NCBI GenBank assembly: GCA_014904845.1
Contig: MU119509.1
Span: 1,424 to 60,580 of the forward strand
Source: Acephala macrosclerotiorum
Taxonomy: Eukaryota; Ascomycota; Leotiomycetes; Helotiales; Mollisiaceae
Direction of reading: 5' to 3'
DNA length: 59,157 nucleotides
Under the pieces are notes generated by a model. It worked only from the letters and a program-made list of their open reading frames with translations. It was not told the origin of the DNA and did no database searches. How positions within the stretch are numbered: the stretch's first letter is position 1; each line of letters begins with the position of its first letter. The position numbers and the translations under genes are program-made. Positions 1 to 13,923 of this stretch are shown here, in pieces.

Positions 1-1822
1 TTTTTTTTTTTTTTTTACGTTTTTTTAAATTCGTCGTTAAATCGCGATTTTTAATTTGTTTTTATAAATAATATTTAAATCGATTTTTTTTAATAATAAA
101 ATTGTATATTTATTTACGTTTAATAAAATCGTTATTATAAATATAATAAAACGAATTTTTATCGTTAATTTGATTTTTATTACGATTACGATTTTTTTTA
201 TTTTTATTATTATTATTACGATTTTTATTTTCTACGTTTTTTTTATTGTTTTTTTATTTATTGATTTTATTATTGAAAAATTCATTTTTGTATTTTGTTT
301 TAATAATATAAAATAATTAATAAAATCGGAAATTTTATTATTAATAAAAAATATTAAACTAAAAAAATACGCGAAATTAATCACGTAATAACAATATAAT
401 AAATTTTTTGTGTATTGTAAAATTGTAAAAATAAAAATATATTAATTTTTTGATTATTATTTGAATTTAAAAAAGCGATTTTATTGTTTTAATTGTATTG
501 TAAACGTATTTTGTTTTTCAGTTTTATCGATATTACGAATTAATAATTTTATTAATCGTACTTTGTAATTATAAATGAAATTTTTTGTATTATTAAATAA
601 TTTTATTAAATATTAATTGTTTTATTTGTTATTTTATTTCAAGAATTTAATTAAATATTTGATATTATTTTTTTTATTGTATTAAATAATATATTTATCG
701 ACAATATAATTGAGTTTTCAATTTTTTTAATTTTCGTTATTGTTTTTAACGTTTTTTATCGATTTTTAATTTTCGATTTTTTTATAATTATACGAGTTTT
801 TTTTTTTTGAAATTGAATCTAAATAAACTATTAAAATAATTTTGTAAATTTTTTAATAAAATAAAAAATCGAACTCGTATACGAATTTGTCGACTCTACG
901 TATAATTTTAAATAAACGTATATATTATTTTAATATTTTTTTATTTGATTTTTTTAATAAATTATAATTTTTATACAATTGCAAATCTACGTAATCGTTT
1001 ACGTTTATTATAATTGATTTGTATTTCATATTATAATATAATTTCGTTAAATTATTAGTAAATTTTATTACAATTTTTATATTATACTATTTAATGTTTT
1101 TAATGATTTTTAGTATATTTTTTATTAAAATATTATCGAATAATATAGTAAAATTTGTTACAAATTTAAATTCAATAATAATTTTATTAAAAACGCAATT
1201 TATTAACGTTATAAAAACGTTATTGAAATTTGTTTAAAAAGAAATTATTATTTCAAATTATAAATTATTAAAATATATAAAAACGTAAAATCGAATTTCG
1301 ATTTTAATTATTTGATTTTTTTTTTTTAATATATTATTAATTTAAAAGTATTATATTATAAATATCAAAAATTTAATTTTTAAAATATTAAAATTTTTTT
1401 TTTAAAACTCGAAAATGAATTTAATATCGCGATTTGAAATTATTTATTTGAAAATATTTCAATTTAATAATAATTATATTATAATATAAACGCGAATTTA
1501 ATTTTTTATAATATATTTTGTATATTTAAAAATAAATAAAGTTTTTTTATTGTATTTATACGTTTGTATTATAAGTACATTAAATTAATCGAAATTTTCG
1601 AATTTTTATAAATTGATAATAAAAATCGTTAATAATGCGATAATAAAATCAATTGTAATAATATAAAAAACTCGAAAAAATATTCGAATAAATTGAAATT
1701 CGTTATATAAATAGTTTTTTTTTGTAATATTTTACAAATAAATTTAATAATAATTAATATAATTTTTTAATTTTTTTTTTAATTGAAAAATACAAAATTA
1801 TTCGAATTCGTAGAATGTATAT
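1..1822. other. AT-rich, RIP-like gene-free DNA
   Basis: This stretch is almost pure A/T with long T and A runs. The few cytosines sit mostly in CpG, while TpG is commoner than CpA on this strand. No open frame with protein-like composition was found, and no tRNA or rRNA. The composition fits repeat DNA destroyed by RIP-like C-to-T mutation. I cannot tell which element it came from. Confidence 0.7.
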
Positions 1823-2080
1823 TATAATAAAACTATATACTTTCTTTTTAAAAATCTTTGTAAATAGCTAGTTTCGAAAGCAGTATTAATCACGTGTTTT
1901 CTAGTATATAAAGAACTTTCGCTTACTATAGACTAATCAATAATCTTTTTTATTTCTACTTTGATTAATTGATTGATTGATTTACGGATTACGAATTACT
2001 TCGAATGAGTTTAATTCATTGATTAAAATGAACTGATTTACAATTGAGTTTTTTTGCTTTGTATTTATTGTTTTTTTACA
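1823..2080 (+). repeat. 5' LTR of the degraded retrotransposon
   Basis: It aligns nearly base for base with 13665-13923. Shared blocks include TAAAACTATATAC, AAGTAGTATTAAT-like and CGTGTTTT segments, the GATTGATTGATTTACGGATT block, and a terminal TTTTTTACA. The right copy begins with TG where this copy has TA, a RIP-type change. Both copies differ mainly by C/T and G/A transitions. Confidence 0.8.
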
Positions 2081-5000
2081 TTGATAAAATAACGTCGAGA
2101 AGTAAATTATCTCAATGGATTTCGCTAAAAATTGTTTATATACGATTTGTGTATTCTGTTTTTTATTACTATTAAAAAGAAACTTAAATTACTAGAAATC
2201 GAAAACTAAAAATCAATTAATAAAAACTTTTTATTTTAATTGTATTATTCGAAATTAAATAATTTGATTACAAAATTGTGAAATTGTAAAGAAATATTGA
2301 TTTATAAAAATTACGTATTAAATTATTTGAAATAATTAGTATTAAAGCGAATATAAAAAAGAAAAAAAAAAACTCGCGATAATTACTTACAATAATTGGT
2401 CCTATTTTCAGCGGAAATTGAAATATAAAAAAGAAAATTTTAATGCGAAAAAAAAAAGAAATTGTAGTATTAAAAAGTGAAATTATTTTATTATTTTATA
2501 TTTTAATTTTAATTTTTTTGAAAATTGCAATTCGTAAATCGCTTGTAATCGTTTTCAAATTAAAACAATAAAATCAAAATAAATTTCGAATTTTAGAAAA
2601 TAATACGAAAAAGATTAAAACAAAAAATTTCAATTGAAAAAAATCGATTAAAAAAGTATTTATTTGAAGAATACATTTTATTAGAACGAATAAACGAGTA
2701 AAATTTCAAGCAAAAATTAGAATAAAAAAAATTTCACGAGAAAACGATATAAATAAAAACCAATTTTTAAAACGAATTTTATTTAAAAATAATAATTCGA
2801 AAATTTGTATTTTTAAATTATTAAATTAATTTTTAGTTTAAAAACTAGAATTAGTAAATTATTTGTACTAAAGTTCACTTTCTTCGACAAAAAATATTTT
2901 TACTTTAATTACGTTATCGACTTTTTCTAGAAAATTTTCTACGAATAACGAAAATAATCTCTCAAAAATGCAAAACTTCGAGAAATATATACTCGTACTA
3001 GGATTACAAATGTTTTTTTTTAGAATTTCTAAAGTACTTTGATTCAAAAAAAACAATATTACGACTTTTTTAAAATAATATAATGATATATACGAAAACT
3101 ATAGAATTATTTTAGAAATTAAAAAAATACAATTTTTGCAATATATTAATTCGATTTACAAAAAGTAAATTTAATTTATATCAAAATATAATATTAAAAA
3201 TTACTTAAAAAAAAAGTTTTACAATACTTTAAAGAAAGAATTTCGCGAATACAATTAAAAGTATTATTAAATAAATATAAAGTTTTTATATAGAATTATC
3301 GATTAATTTATAAAGAATTTTTTGATAATAAAAACGTACGTAGATTTATTCGATCGAATATTTAAAAAATTGATTAAATAAAATAAATTGAATAAATAAT
3401 ATTAAAAACGCGAATTTATAAAAAGATTTTCAATATATATTAAAAAACGAATTTTTAAAGAAATCGATTATAAATCGATAAAAATATCTATTTATAATTA
3501 CAATAAAATGTACGAGAAAGCGATTATCGCATATAAATATAAAAAGAAAAAATAGCGATATAATGAAATTAACGATTTAAAATACTCGAAAATTCGATAA
3601 AAATATTTGAATATCGTAATACAAAAAATAATTTTAAATACAATTAATAATTTATTATTTTTTGTTTTATTTGAACTATTTATAAAAGAGATTTAACGAA
3701 AAATATATGTAATCGCTAAGAAAACTTATATCGAATTTCAATTTTCAATCTCACGTATTATTTAGATTTAAAGAATTTGATAAATATTCGTATTAAAAAT
3801 TTTAATTTAAATGAACGATTTTACTAAAAAATTAAAAAAGTTTTCTTTTTTTTTCGTATTATTTAACGATCTGAAAATTGCTTTAAACGCTAATATTGTG
3901 AAAATGTTTTAAAAGTTGAATAATGTTATAATTTTTATAAATCAAAATTAGAATTAGTTTATTCTTTTATAAGAATATGAATGAAAAGAGAATTTTAATT
4001 GAGAACGAAAGAAATATAGTAACATGAGAAAAGGCGAATATAAAACTTTATATAGTTTAATATCGATTAAACTCTCGCAAAGTATATTGTTGATCGTTTA
4101 AAAAAATGCAATAGAGACTAACGTTGTATACAACGATTAATAAAGCGAACGATACTATTTCGAGTATTTCGAGCGAATAAAAAACGAAGAAATCGATCCT
4201 TTCGTTAATTACTTTTTCGTAGACCGCTATTTACTTATAGATGAATTAGTTAATCGTAAATATTATTATCGAAAAAACGATTAATAATATTATAGTTTTT
4301 AGAATTGTAATCGATTTTCGCGATTGTTTACGTTTAAAAATAATCGACGTTAATATAATTAGATTATAAAATAAGTAATTGGAAAATTTTTTGATTATGA
4401 TTTCGATAAATGCTTTAGAAATATATAGAGAATTTAGAAATTTGTTCAATTTGCTATTTAAGAAAAAAGTAAAATTAGTACTAATAGAGAAATTTTGAGA
4501 GAATTGGATTTATTGTCGTATATTTTCAATAGTAACAATATTAACGTTTAAAGTTTTAATAAAGCGATTATTAATGAGTTCTACGAAAAATTGTCGATAA
4601 ATATAGTAATAGCAAATATAGTAACGACGAGTAAATCGAAGAGCAAAATTCAAAGTGCACGAGAAAACTTTCGACGAAAAGTATTTAAAGATCGAATTAT
4701 AACGATAAATTTTACAAAGTGCTTAAAATGAAAAACGAGAAAAAATGAACGTAAATCAATTGAAAGATGAAATTTTGAGACAATAATTCGACGTTAAAAG
4801 TAATAATTTTATTAATGAAATTTTATCGCGAAAACTTTTTAAGAGTATAACGTCGTTTTTAAGAATTCAAAAGAGAATGAAAATGATTATTGATACTTTG
4901 AAAACATTGAATTTTATTGTAGTAATTGCTAATCAATAGTAAAAAAACAACGTTTATTATTTGATTTTGATAAATACTAAAGTTGCTATAGTAAGAGAAA

Positions 5001-6659
5001 TATTAGAAGTCGTTGATTCTATGAAATAGTTTTTTTAGAGTTTTTATAAGATGTTTAAAAAGACGAGTTAATTTATTTTTATTATTAGAAATTTTGTAAT
5101 ATTTAAAATTAATCTTATAAAAACCGATTTCTCGTTATTAATTAAAAGAAGATATATTGTTGTTATTTTTAAATTATATTTCAATTTGTTTAAATCAATT
5201 GATTCGAGCGAAGAATACGAAATACTAAATATTAGAACGGAGTACTATATTGTTTTTACGTATATAATTCGAGATTTCGATAATATTATTACAAACGTTA
5301 AAAATTTTCAACTGTTTATTACTATTAAATAAAACTTCGAATTCGTCGAAATAGTAATCATGAAAATAGAGATTGAATATAAAATCGAATATAAAATTTT
5401 TTTTTTTTTTGTAAATAGTACAAAAAATTTTTTTTTAAAATAATTATTTGTTATTACAATAAAAATACAAATTGAATATAAAAATAATAATTCGTAAAAT
5501 AGCGTATTTCGAAACTTTAAAAATTTCAGTTTTATTTGTACAATTATAATTGTTTCTTTCTTAAAAATCTATTTGTATCAAGTCACTAAAAATCGCTATA
5601 TTCGTATGTATTCTCGAGTCGAAAAAGTATTAAAAAAAGAATACAACACGAAAAACTAAGTACTAATACTATTAAAAAACAATACAATATTAAAACTCGC
5701 GAATAATCTTTATATTCTAACGAATTTCTTTTTATTTTTAATTTTTCATTAAATACTTTTAATATTACTTTATATAAAATAAATACAATTAAAACAAATA
5801 CTATTAATTCAAAGAAAAATACAAATAAAATAATATAAAAAGCGAAATTATTTTTTTCGATTTTTTATAAAACGTTTTTTTTTTTTGATAAAAAAAAAAT
5901 AAATAAAATTTTAAATAAAAAAATTTCTAACAAAAAAACGAAAAAATATCTTTTTGTAATAATATTATTATTTTCAAATGTAAACGTTATAAAAGAATAT
6001 TTGAAGAATAATACAAAGCGCTAATCATTTTATTCTATTGAAAAAAAATAAAATCGAAAGATTTTCGAGTATAAAAACGAAAAAGAAACTCGAATAAAAA
6101 AAATAGTTTTATCGTTAAATAATTTTAATTTGAGACTATTTAATATAAACGTTAATACGACATATAAACTCAAGTTTAAAAAAGTACGATTTATCGATTT
6201 AATCGATGAAATTAAAAAAGTTTTTAAAGAATGAAAAAATTAGTTCGAACGATTCAAAGCGCGAGAAACACTTTAAAAGTATATTAAAAAGTATACAAAA
6301 TACTTATTATTACGAATTGTTTTAATATTAAAAGAATTACAATTTATTTTTAAATAATTAATATTTTTATTTGTCGAGAATTGATTATAAAAATCTGAAA
6401 AAAAAATATTCGATAAAATAATATTTAATTGTAAAGAGATAATAGTATTTGATTAGAAAAAAGTTTTTAAAATTTATAAAAATATTAATTCGTTTATTCG
6501 TATTAAAACAATTCAATATATAGCGTAATAAGAAAAAAGTTTTTATTGTCTCAAAGTCTTATTCCCGATTATAGTAAAAATGCTTTAAAAACGATTCGAT
6601 TGTAAAATACTCGAAAAAAGTAATAATTTTTATCGAAATCTATGATTTCTAATCGCGAA

Positions 6660-7860
6660 AAAGACTATTAGAATTTATCGATTGATTAATACAACTATGA
6701 AAATAAATTCGATTATTTTGAGAGACGTTAATATACTTTTTTTTGTAGATAAATTTTCTAAAAAATTTGTCGAATACTTTTGCGTTTTTTTGATAGACTT
6801 TTTTTCTAAATACGATCAATTTACGTTAAACATTCGAAATAAAAACATGATTATTTTTATAATTTTATTAGAATTTCTACGAATAATAATATCGCTTTAA
6901 AGAGTAATTAATTCTATAGTTCAATTCATTCGAGTTATTATAATAATTTTAAAAAACGTGTTTTTTAAAATCGCGATACTATTTTTAAATGACGTAGAAA
7001 TCAAAGGATTTTATACGAATTACGATAACGAGTTGATATTTCTAGAAATTTGTCGATTCGTTTTTGAATATATTTAGAATTTGAATAGAATATTAAATCG
7101 AATCGAGAGAGTTTAAATTTATATAGAGTTCAAATTACAATTTTATTAAAACGAAATAATTATTATTGATTTCGTTTGTAGTTTTAAAAAGCGTTTTTTT
7201 GAAAGTGTAAAGATTATCAAAATTCTAAAATAGATTAAATATAATAATATTTTTAAAATTAAAGTTTTTATTGAAATTTGTATTTATTATAAAATATAGA
7301 TTCAATATTTTAATATTATTATTGAGTCGTTATATCGATTGATTAGAAAAAATAAATTCTTCGAATAAAGAAAAAAGTAGAAAATTGCTATAGTATTTTT
7401 ACAAAACAAACTTATAACGGTTTTAATATTTTGCAAAATTTATTATAATTTTGTAAATAAATAGAGAATAATTATTCTAAATATCGATATTAATTAGTAA
7501 AAATATAAAAAGATATTCGATTAATATAATAATAAAAAATGAAAACGAATAATTCGATACGAGTTAAAACTTTAAAATGCTATTAAACGAAATTATAATG
7601 CGATAAAAAAAAAGTATCGAAGAATTTTAAAATGCTTTTGTAAATTATAATTTTGATTATATAGTATTCATTTCATCTTTGAAACGGACGTCAATACGCT
7701 CGTTATTCAATTGAATCGAGTAATAATAGATTTTTTTGACGCTTTGATTATTTACTAATTCGTTTAAATACAATTATTCGACTTCGAAATCAAATATATT
7801 AAAAAAAGTATTTATATTATTGCAAACGAATTATTTAGAAAATCGCGAATAGAAAATAAC
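6660..7860 (+). pseudogene. Reverse transcriptase/RNase H relic
   Basis: A shared reading sense, broken by many stops, reads like a gypsy RT followed by RNase H. Around 6682-6900 it gives LRDVN..FFVDKFSKKF and SKYDQFTL, matching the RT palm region. About 6990-7030 gives FLNDVEIKGFYTNYDNE at the place of the FxDDxxV active-site segment, with one Asp changed to Asn. At 7660-7860 it gives FIFETDVNTLVIQLNR and IQLFDFEIKYIKK, like the end of RNase H. Asp-to-Asn and Trp-to-stop changes are what C-to-T mutation produces. Non-functional. Confidence 0.7.
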
Positions 7861-8879
7861 AACTCAAAAAAAAAGATAAATATCGATGAATTTATTGTAA
7901 TCGAATTTGATTACATTAAAATAATTCCAATTTCGATTAAAAAACGCAAAACTAATCGAAAAATTGAAAGTAGACCGTTTGTAATTGAAAGTAGACACGT
8001 AAAACGAGAATATTTGTTTGAATTATTAGATTAAGTTTGAAGGAATTCTTTTAAACTTAATATTTTTGATTTTCAATCTTTGATATCAATTGCATTTTTC
8101 GTATGCGTTGTATTAATTGCTTTTTCTAAGATCAATAAACTATTAAATAATAATAACGATAATAATACTATTTTTCTTTTTAATAATAATTATTCGAATT
8201 ATTTTCAAAATATTATTTAATATTTAACAATTTTAAAACGATTAAAATAATTTTCGAAAATAAAATTCCGCAAATTAATTTGAAAATCCGTCGATTATAA
8301 CGTTCGAAACAAGATACTATAAAGAAATACTATTAAGTTTTATTTACTTCGATTTGTTTTAAACGACTTAAAATAGCGTATAATAATTATAATTGAATTA
8401 TATGATAAATTTGAATATATTAAAAGAAAAAGTATTTACTATCGAGTGATTAATTAGTACTATTGAAAAAAATACTATAAAAACGTTCGAGATTTTGTAG
8501 TAAATTGCAATGATTGTTAGTACAAAAGTAAAAAGAAATATGAAAAAGTTCTATATTTTCAAAAAATAATTTCATTATTTTATTATATTGAAATAAATGT
8601 AATTAAATTCTCGTAATATAAAATGTTCGATAGTTTAATTGTAATATGAGATGATTTTTTCGATTGAATTGAAATCAAATTAATAAAAAATCCGATTTTT
8701 AAAAAGATTATTAAATTTATTTACAATAATATTATTTGTAAATACAGTGTTTTTAATTATATAAAATTGAATAAAAAGTTCGAATTCAAAAAAATTGTTA
8801 TCAAAAAATTAAATAAACTCGAAATCAAACGAATTACTATTTTCGTATATAATTCGAAAGTAAATAGAATAATTGAACG

Positions 8880-9330
8880 AAAATATTAATTTATTATTAT
8901 TGTATTGATTGTTTTAATGAAAAGAGATAAGAAAAGTTAATTGAAACATTTATTAATTGTTTTTTTTGCGGATCGAACGACTATTTATAAACTAATTAAA
9001 TGTACGCTATTTTATATAGTTTATAGTAAAAAAATTGTTTTATTTGTTGAAACTCGATTTTCTATTTGGAGAACTCTCGATTGGAACGAAGTATATAATC
9101 GAGCGAAGTTTTTTAAACTGAGAATTAAATAGATTGAAATGCGAAACGAGGATATGAAAGAATCGAGACTAAAAAAAGAGTATAATTGCAAGTAAAACCA
9201 AGTATATTTCGATGTTTATTATTAAATACGAAAAAAATTAATTCGAGAAAAAGATTTCGTATTAGTATATAATATTAAGTTTATTGATTAGAATATATTT
9301 AAGAACACTAAATTACTATATAAGTAATTA
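8880..9330 (+). pseudogene. Integrase C-terminal relic
   Basis: The open piece at 8941-9132 reads VFFADRTTIYKL, then FYIVYSKKIVLFVETRF and LDWNEVYNRA. This is the end of the retroviral-type integrase core and its linker as found in fungal gypsy elements (the 'A.RTT...TP..LVYG.EAVLP' region). Downstream frames continue into IEMRNEDMKESRLKKEY. Stops and a non-ATG start show it is a remnant. Its position 3' of the RT relic supports Ty3/gypsy order. Confidence 0.65.
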
Positions 9331-12300
9331 AGTTTATATCGAGTTCGTTAAACAAATCAATTGAAAAAGAGTTATTTGCTCGAAAAAATAAACGAGACGG
9401 TAATTCGAAAGTTATATACTGGAAATCGCTTGAAGAAATTCGTTAAAAGAAATAGATATTAAAATTCTTTGAATAATAGCGAGAATAAGAATATTGTTGA
9501 ATTTGTTGATTTTAACGATAATAAGAATACAAATGCAAAAGAAAAAGCGATTAAAGAATTTCGTAATAAGCAAAGTACTTAAAAAATTGAGAAAAAAACT
9601 GAAATTGTAATTCGTGTTTTTGAATTTAATGAAATCGAGAAAAACAAATATATACGATTTTCTAAAGACTAAATAAATAAAAAGAACTCGTTAAACTTCG
9701 AAATAACAACGATTTTCTAATCGAAAAAAAATTATTTTTTCTCTTTTTATTTATAGCAATTTCACTTTTTTATCGATTTTCTTTAGAATATTTTTACTTA
9801 TTTTAACAAACTCTATTCACGCTTCAAAAGCTTTATTTTTCTTTTATTGTAATCGAGACGACTTTATTATATAAAGAGACGAGATTGTACTACTTTTTCT
9901 TTCTTCAAAAAATCCTAAAAAATCCTAGTCTTTAAAATCTATAAAAAACATTCTTCAATATATTCGAATATTTTTAAATATATTTCGATACATTTAAATA
10001 CATTTCAATTACATTTAATTGCATTCAAACTATACAAACGTTCATTAATACAATATTTACTATAATTTATAAAAAAACTTTTTTCAATTCTCTTTTTTCT
10101 CTTTTTCAAAACTTTTCAATTACAATTTCTCAATCTCACACTAATTCAAAAACTACAATTTCTCTTTAATATTATTCATTTCTTTTCTCATTTCTTTAAA
10201 ATTCTAATTTGTATCACTTTATATACAAACAATTCTATCAATCGAATATACTCTATTCACTTGAATACTTCGCGACAATTCTTTTCAAAAACTTATATAC
10301 ACTTTTTCTACAAAAACGATTTATAAATACTTACTTTTTTTTATTCTTTTTTTTTTAAAATTTATTTAATACACTTTATAAAAATTCAATATAAAACTAT
10401 TTACTTAAAATTTTCAAAATTTTCTATTCAAAATTAGTATTACAACATTTCAATTACATATATCAATACATTCTAAAAAACTTTTCTCGCAAAAACAAAC
10501 AAATTTCGCAATTTTCAATTATTTAAAACGTAAAAATATTTATTTGCTTTTTTTATATAATTTCTTTACAAATATAAAAACTTATAATTTCTTTCGATTT
10601 TATTAATAAATCTCTTTTTTTCAAATTTACGCGTTTTTTATTTTTAAGATTCGATTAGTTTATTATATTGCTTTTTTATACGTAAATTTTACAACTCTAG
10701 TTTTTATTCTCGAAATTCTTGTAATATTATTATTATATTTTAAAAAAATGTTTTATTAAATCTCGAAAATACGAGTTTTGTATACAAAAAACGAAACGAA
10801 AATAATTATAATACGTTTATACAAATCGTATAATATAATCTCGATAATTTATAAAAGATTATTAATAGATTATTATTTGAAGAGAAAGTAATTGCGATTA
10901 GTAATATTAATAATAAACTCATAAAAACTAAAAACGTAATAAAAAAAGTTTTAATTAAATAGAAAAAAAAAATTGAAAATAGTATTATTTTAAAATTTTT
11001 TAAGAAAATCTTAGAACAATACACAATTTTAAATAAAGATTTTTTTTTTAAAATAAATAAAATTGAAAAATCGCGTATTGCGTTCTAATAAACTCGATTT
11101 AATTTAATCAAAACTTTTGATAGTATATTTGAGTATTACAATCAAAAAAAAAAATTTTGAGTTTAAATATTTCAATAATTTATCGAAGATTTTATTGATA
11201 GATTTTACGGTAAATATATATACTAAAAATTCGAATAAATATTCCGTATAAAACGTTTTGTATTTCGCGAAATTATTAAAATTATTAATATAATTATTAT
11301 CGAGAAAAACAAAGTCTATAATATACTATTTATAAGAATACTTTTTCGATTTATTGATTATAAGAAAGCGTTAATATATTTAAAAAATACGAACAATAAT
11401 TTAATAATTACAAATTTGAATAAAATAAACTTAAAAAAATTGTATTTTACTTTTTATTTTTGCGGATTTTTAATAACTAGAAAATATACTGAAAAACTTT
11501 TTTCGATCTTTGCGAATAAGTTTAAAAAATGGCCAATCGTCGCTATTAATAGTATAAGTATTCGAAGCGCTAAACTTTAAAAAGTTACTAATACTAATAT
11601 TTCACTTCTTTAAACAATTCCATTAATTGACAATAACGACAACGACGACAATAACGATAATAATAATATTACTATTACTAGTTCTTCTGTGTAAAACTTT
11701 TTGCTTTTTCAAATTTTTTAAATTTTTCGAGTTCTTCGATTCGCTTTTCTCTTTGTTTCGATTTCTACGTCAATCAAACTCAAAAAATCTATTACCGATA
11801 ATAAAAAATATTACAATATGTCTATATTTACATCAAAAAAATATAAAACTATTACTATTTTATCGCAATTTAATACTATTTTATCTCGATCAATTTGCGA
11901 ATCTCAATCAAATAATATACGTTCAATAATTAATTATACGTGCAATATAAACAATATTTGAAAATTAAACGTTGTTTTCTTTAATACTTTAAGTTTTATT
12001 AATCGCGTTAAAATTCTAAATATTGTTTACAATGTTTATAAGTACTTGTTTATTGAGTAATTTTATCGAGTTTATTATATAACGTTTTATAAGAATCTCG
12101 ATTTGTACTTTGAAAACGACAAAAAATAGATTGAAATTATAAAAATACGATTATTCAAAATTTATAAATTATATATTAAGAAAAAAAGTTTTCAATTCAT
12201 TTAAATTCACTTTGATATTCGTTTTTAATTTATAAATATTTCTACTATTTTTCAATATAAATAAAAGATACTAATGAAAAATCGATTTCAATTCTCGTAA

Positions 12301-13664
12301 GTTTTTATCGTTTTTACATTTGTTTTTTTGATCAAATCGTCTATTGATTTAAAAGTTGTAATAATTTTTACTTTATAAAATTTCTTTAAATAAATAAAAG
12401 AAAAGAATATTTTATCGCTTTTTTTCAAAAAAATTAATATATTGAAATTTTATTATTAATAAAATTTTTTTAATAAATTTTTTTTTTGTACAATGTGTAC
12501 TTTTTTTTTATTGTTCAATTTTTATAAACAAATTTCAAATTGTAATTATTGTTTTATCGATTTTCTAAAGATTATTTTTTTTATTTTATTGCTTTTTTTC
12601 AGTTTATTAGACTTTATTAAAACGGTAAAATTAATCAATTTTTTTACGAAGAAAAAATAAATATGTTTTAAAACCCAGATTTATTATACGTTGAGTTTTT
12701 TTTTTTTAGTAAATCTCAAATAATTTATTCGCGATTTAACGATTATAGAAAAACGATAAATTGATTGTTTTAATTCTTTAAAAGAATTACTTAAATAAAT
12801 TTTTTTTTTGGTATTGAGAATCGAATTTTAATTAGAGATTTTTTAAAGTAAATTTAATTAAATATTGTAAAAAAGAAATCTTAGAAATTGAAATTGTACG
12901 TTTATAAAATAAAGATTTTTATTGATCGAAAATACGTTGAAAATCCCAAGAACTTTAGTTTTTTTATTTTATTTCTCGTGAGTTTAGTATTTGTTAATAT
13001 TAGCGAAAAAATTATTAGCGATACTATTTATAAAAAATTCAAAGAAATTTATAACAAGTTTCGAATTTTTTTTAAAAATCGATTTCGAGAATTTTTTAAC
13101 GACAAATCTTTTTTTGATAGTATTCAATTTGAAAAAATCGACGCAATTTTCGATATAGTTTGTTGTACGAAATTTTTAGATTATTTTATTATTCGATATA
13201 AGATTTTTTAATAATTAGATTACTAGAATTCGTTTAATAATAAACATTTGTATATTTATTAGTAAAAACAGATTGTAATTCAAATCAAATTAGTTTTTTA
13301 GTATTTTGAGATAAAAAAAATAAAAATGTTTTTTAATAATAAATCTTTTTTTAAATACGAGATTAAAAAATTAATAGTATTTGTAAAGAATAATTAAAAG
13401 TATTTGATTATTTTTGATAATAAATTTAAGTTTGAAATTCGTTTGTTTTCTTTTTTTTTATTAAATTTTAAAAAAAAAAGAAAACAAACTGTAAAAAAAC
13501 TTAATATTAATAGAGATATTGAAAAAACTATTAGATTCTTGAAAAAAGACGATAATGATTTGAAAAATTTCGAGTTTTGAATTTTTTGTTTAAAGCGAAT
13601 TTTTTTTTTTTTTCTAGTTTTTTTTTTCGAGGCTCAAAACGAGCTCGTTATATGGAAAGACGAT

Positions 13665-13923
13665 TGTAGTAAAACTATATACTTTTTTTTCAAAAATTTT
13701 TGTAAATAGTTAATTTCGAGAGTAGTATTAATTACGTGTTTTTTAGTACATAAAAAACTTTCGCTTACTATAAACTAATTAATAATTCTTTCTATTTCTA
13801 TTCTAATTAATTGATTGATTGATTTACGGATTACAAATTACTTCGAATAAATCTAATTTATTGATTAAAACGAATTGATCTACGATTGGATTTTTTTACT
13901 TTGTATTTTATTGTCTTTCTACA
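13665..13923 (+). repeat. 3' LTR of the degraded retrotransposon
   Basis: Partner of the repeat at 1823-2080. It starts TGTAGTAAAAC and ends CTTTCTACA, giving the usual TG...CA ends. It is preceded by a purine-rich tract at about 13651-13664. Confidence 0.8.

Larger units (their letters stand above)
1823..13923 (+). mobile_element. RIP-degraded Ty3/gypsy-like LTR retrotransposon
   Basis: Two direct repeats of about 258 bp (1823-2080 and 13665-13923) bound a ~12.1-kb AT-rich interior. Inside, on the plus strand, are relics of reverse transcriptase/RNase H (about 6.66-7.86 kb) followed by an integrase C-terminal part (about 8.88-9.33 kb). RT-RH before integrase is the Ty3/gypsy order. A purine-rich tract (ATATGGAAAGACGA) lies just before the right LTR, as a polypurine tract should. 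The flanks carry a possible 4-bp duplication, ATAT. All frames are full of stops, so the element is dead. About 4.3 kb between the integrase relic and the right LTR has no recognisable domain and may include nested insertions. Bounds are good to a few bases; the superfamily call is an inference from the relics. Confidence 0.8.
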
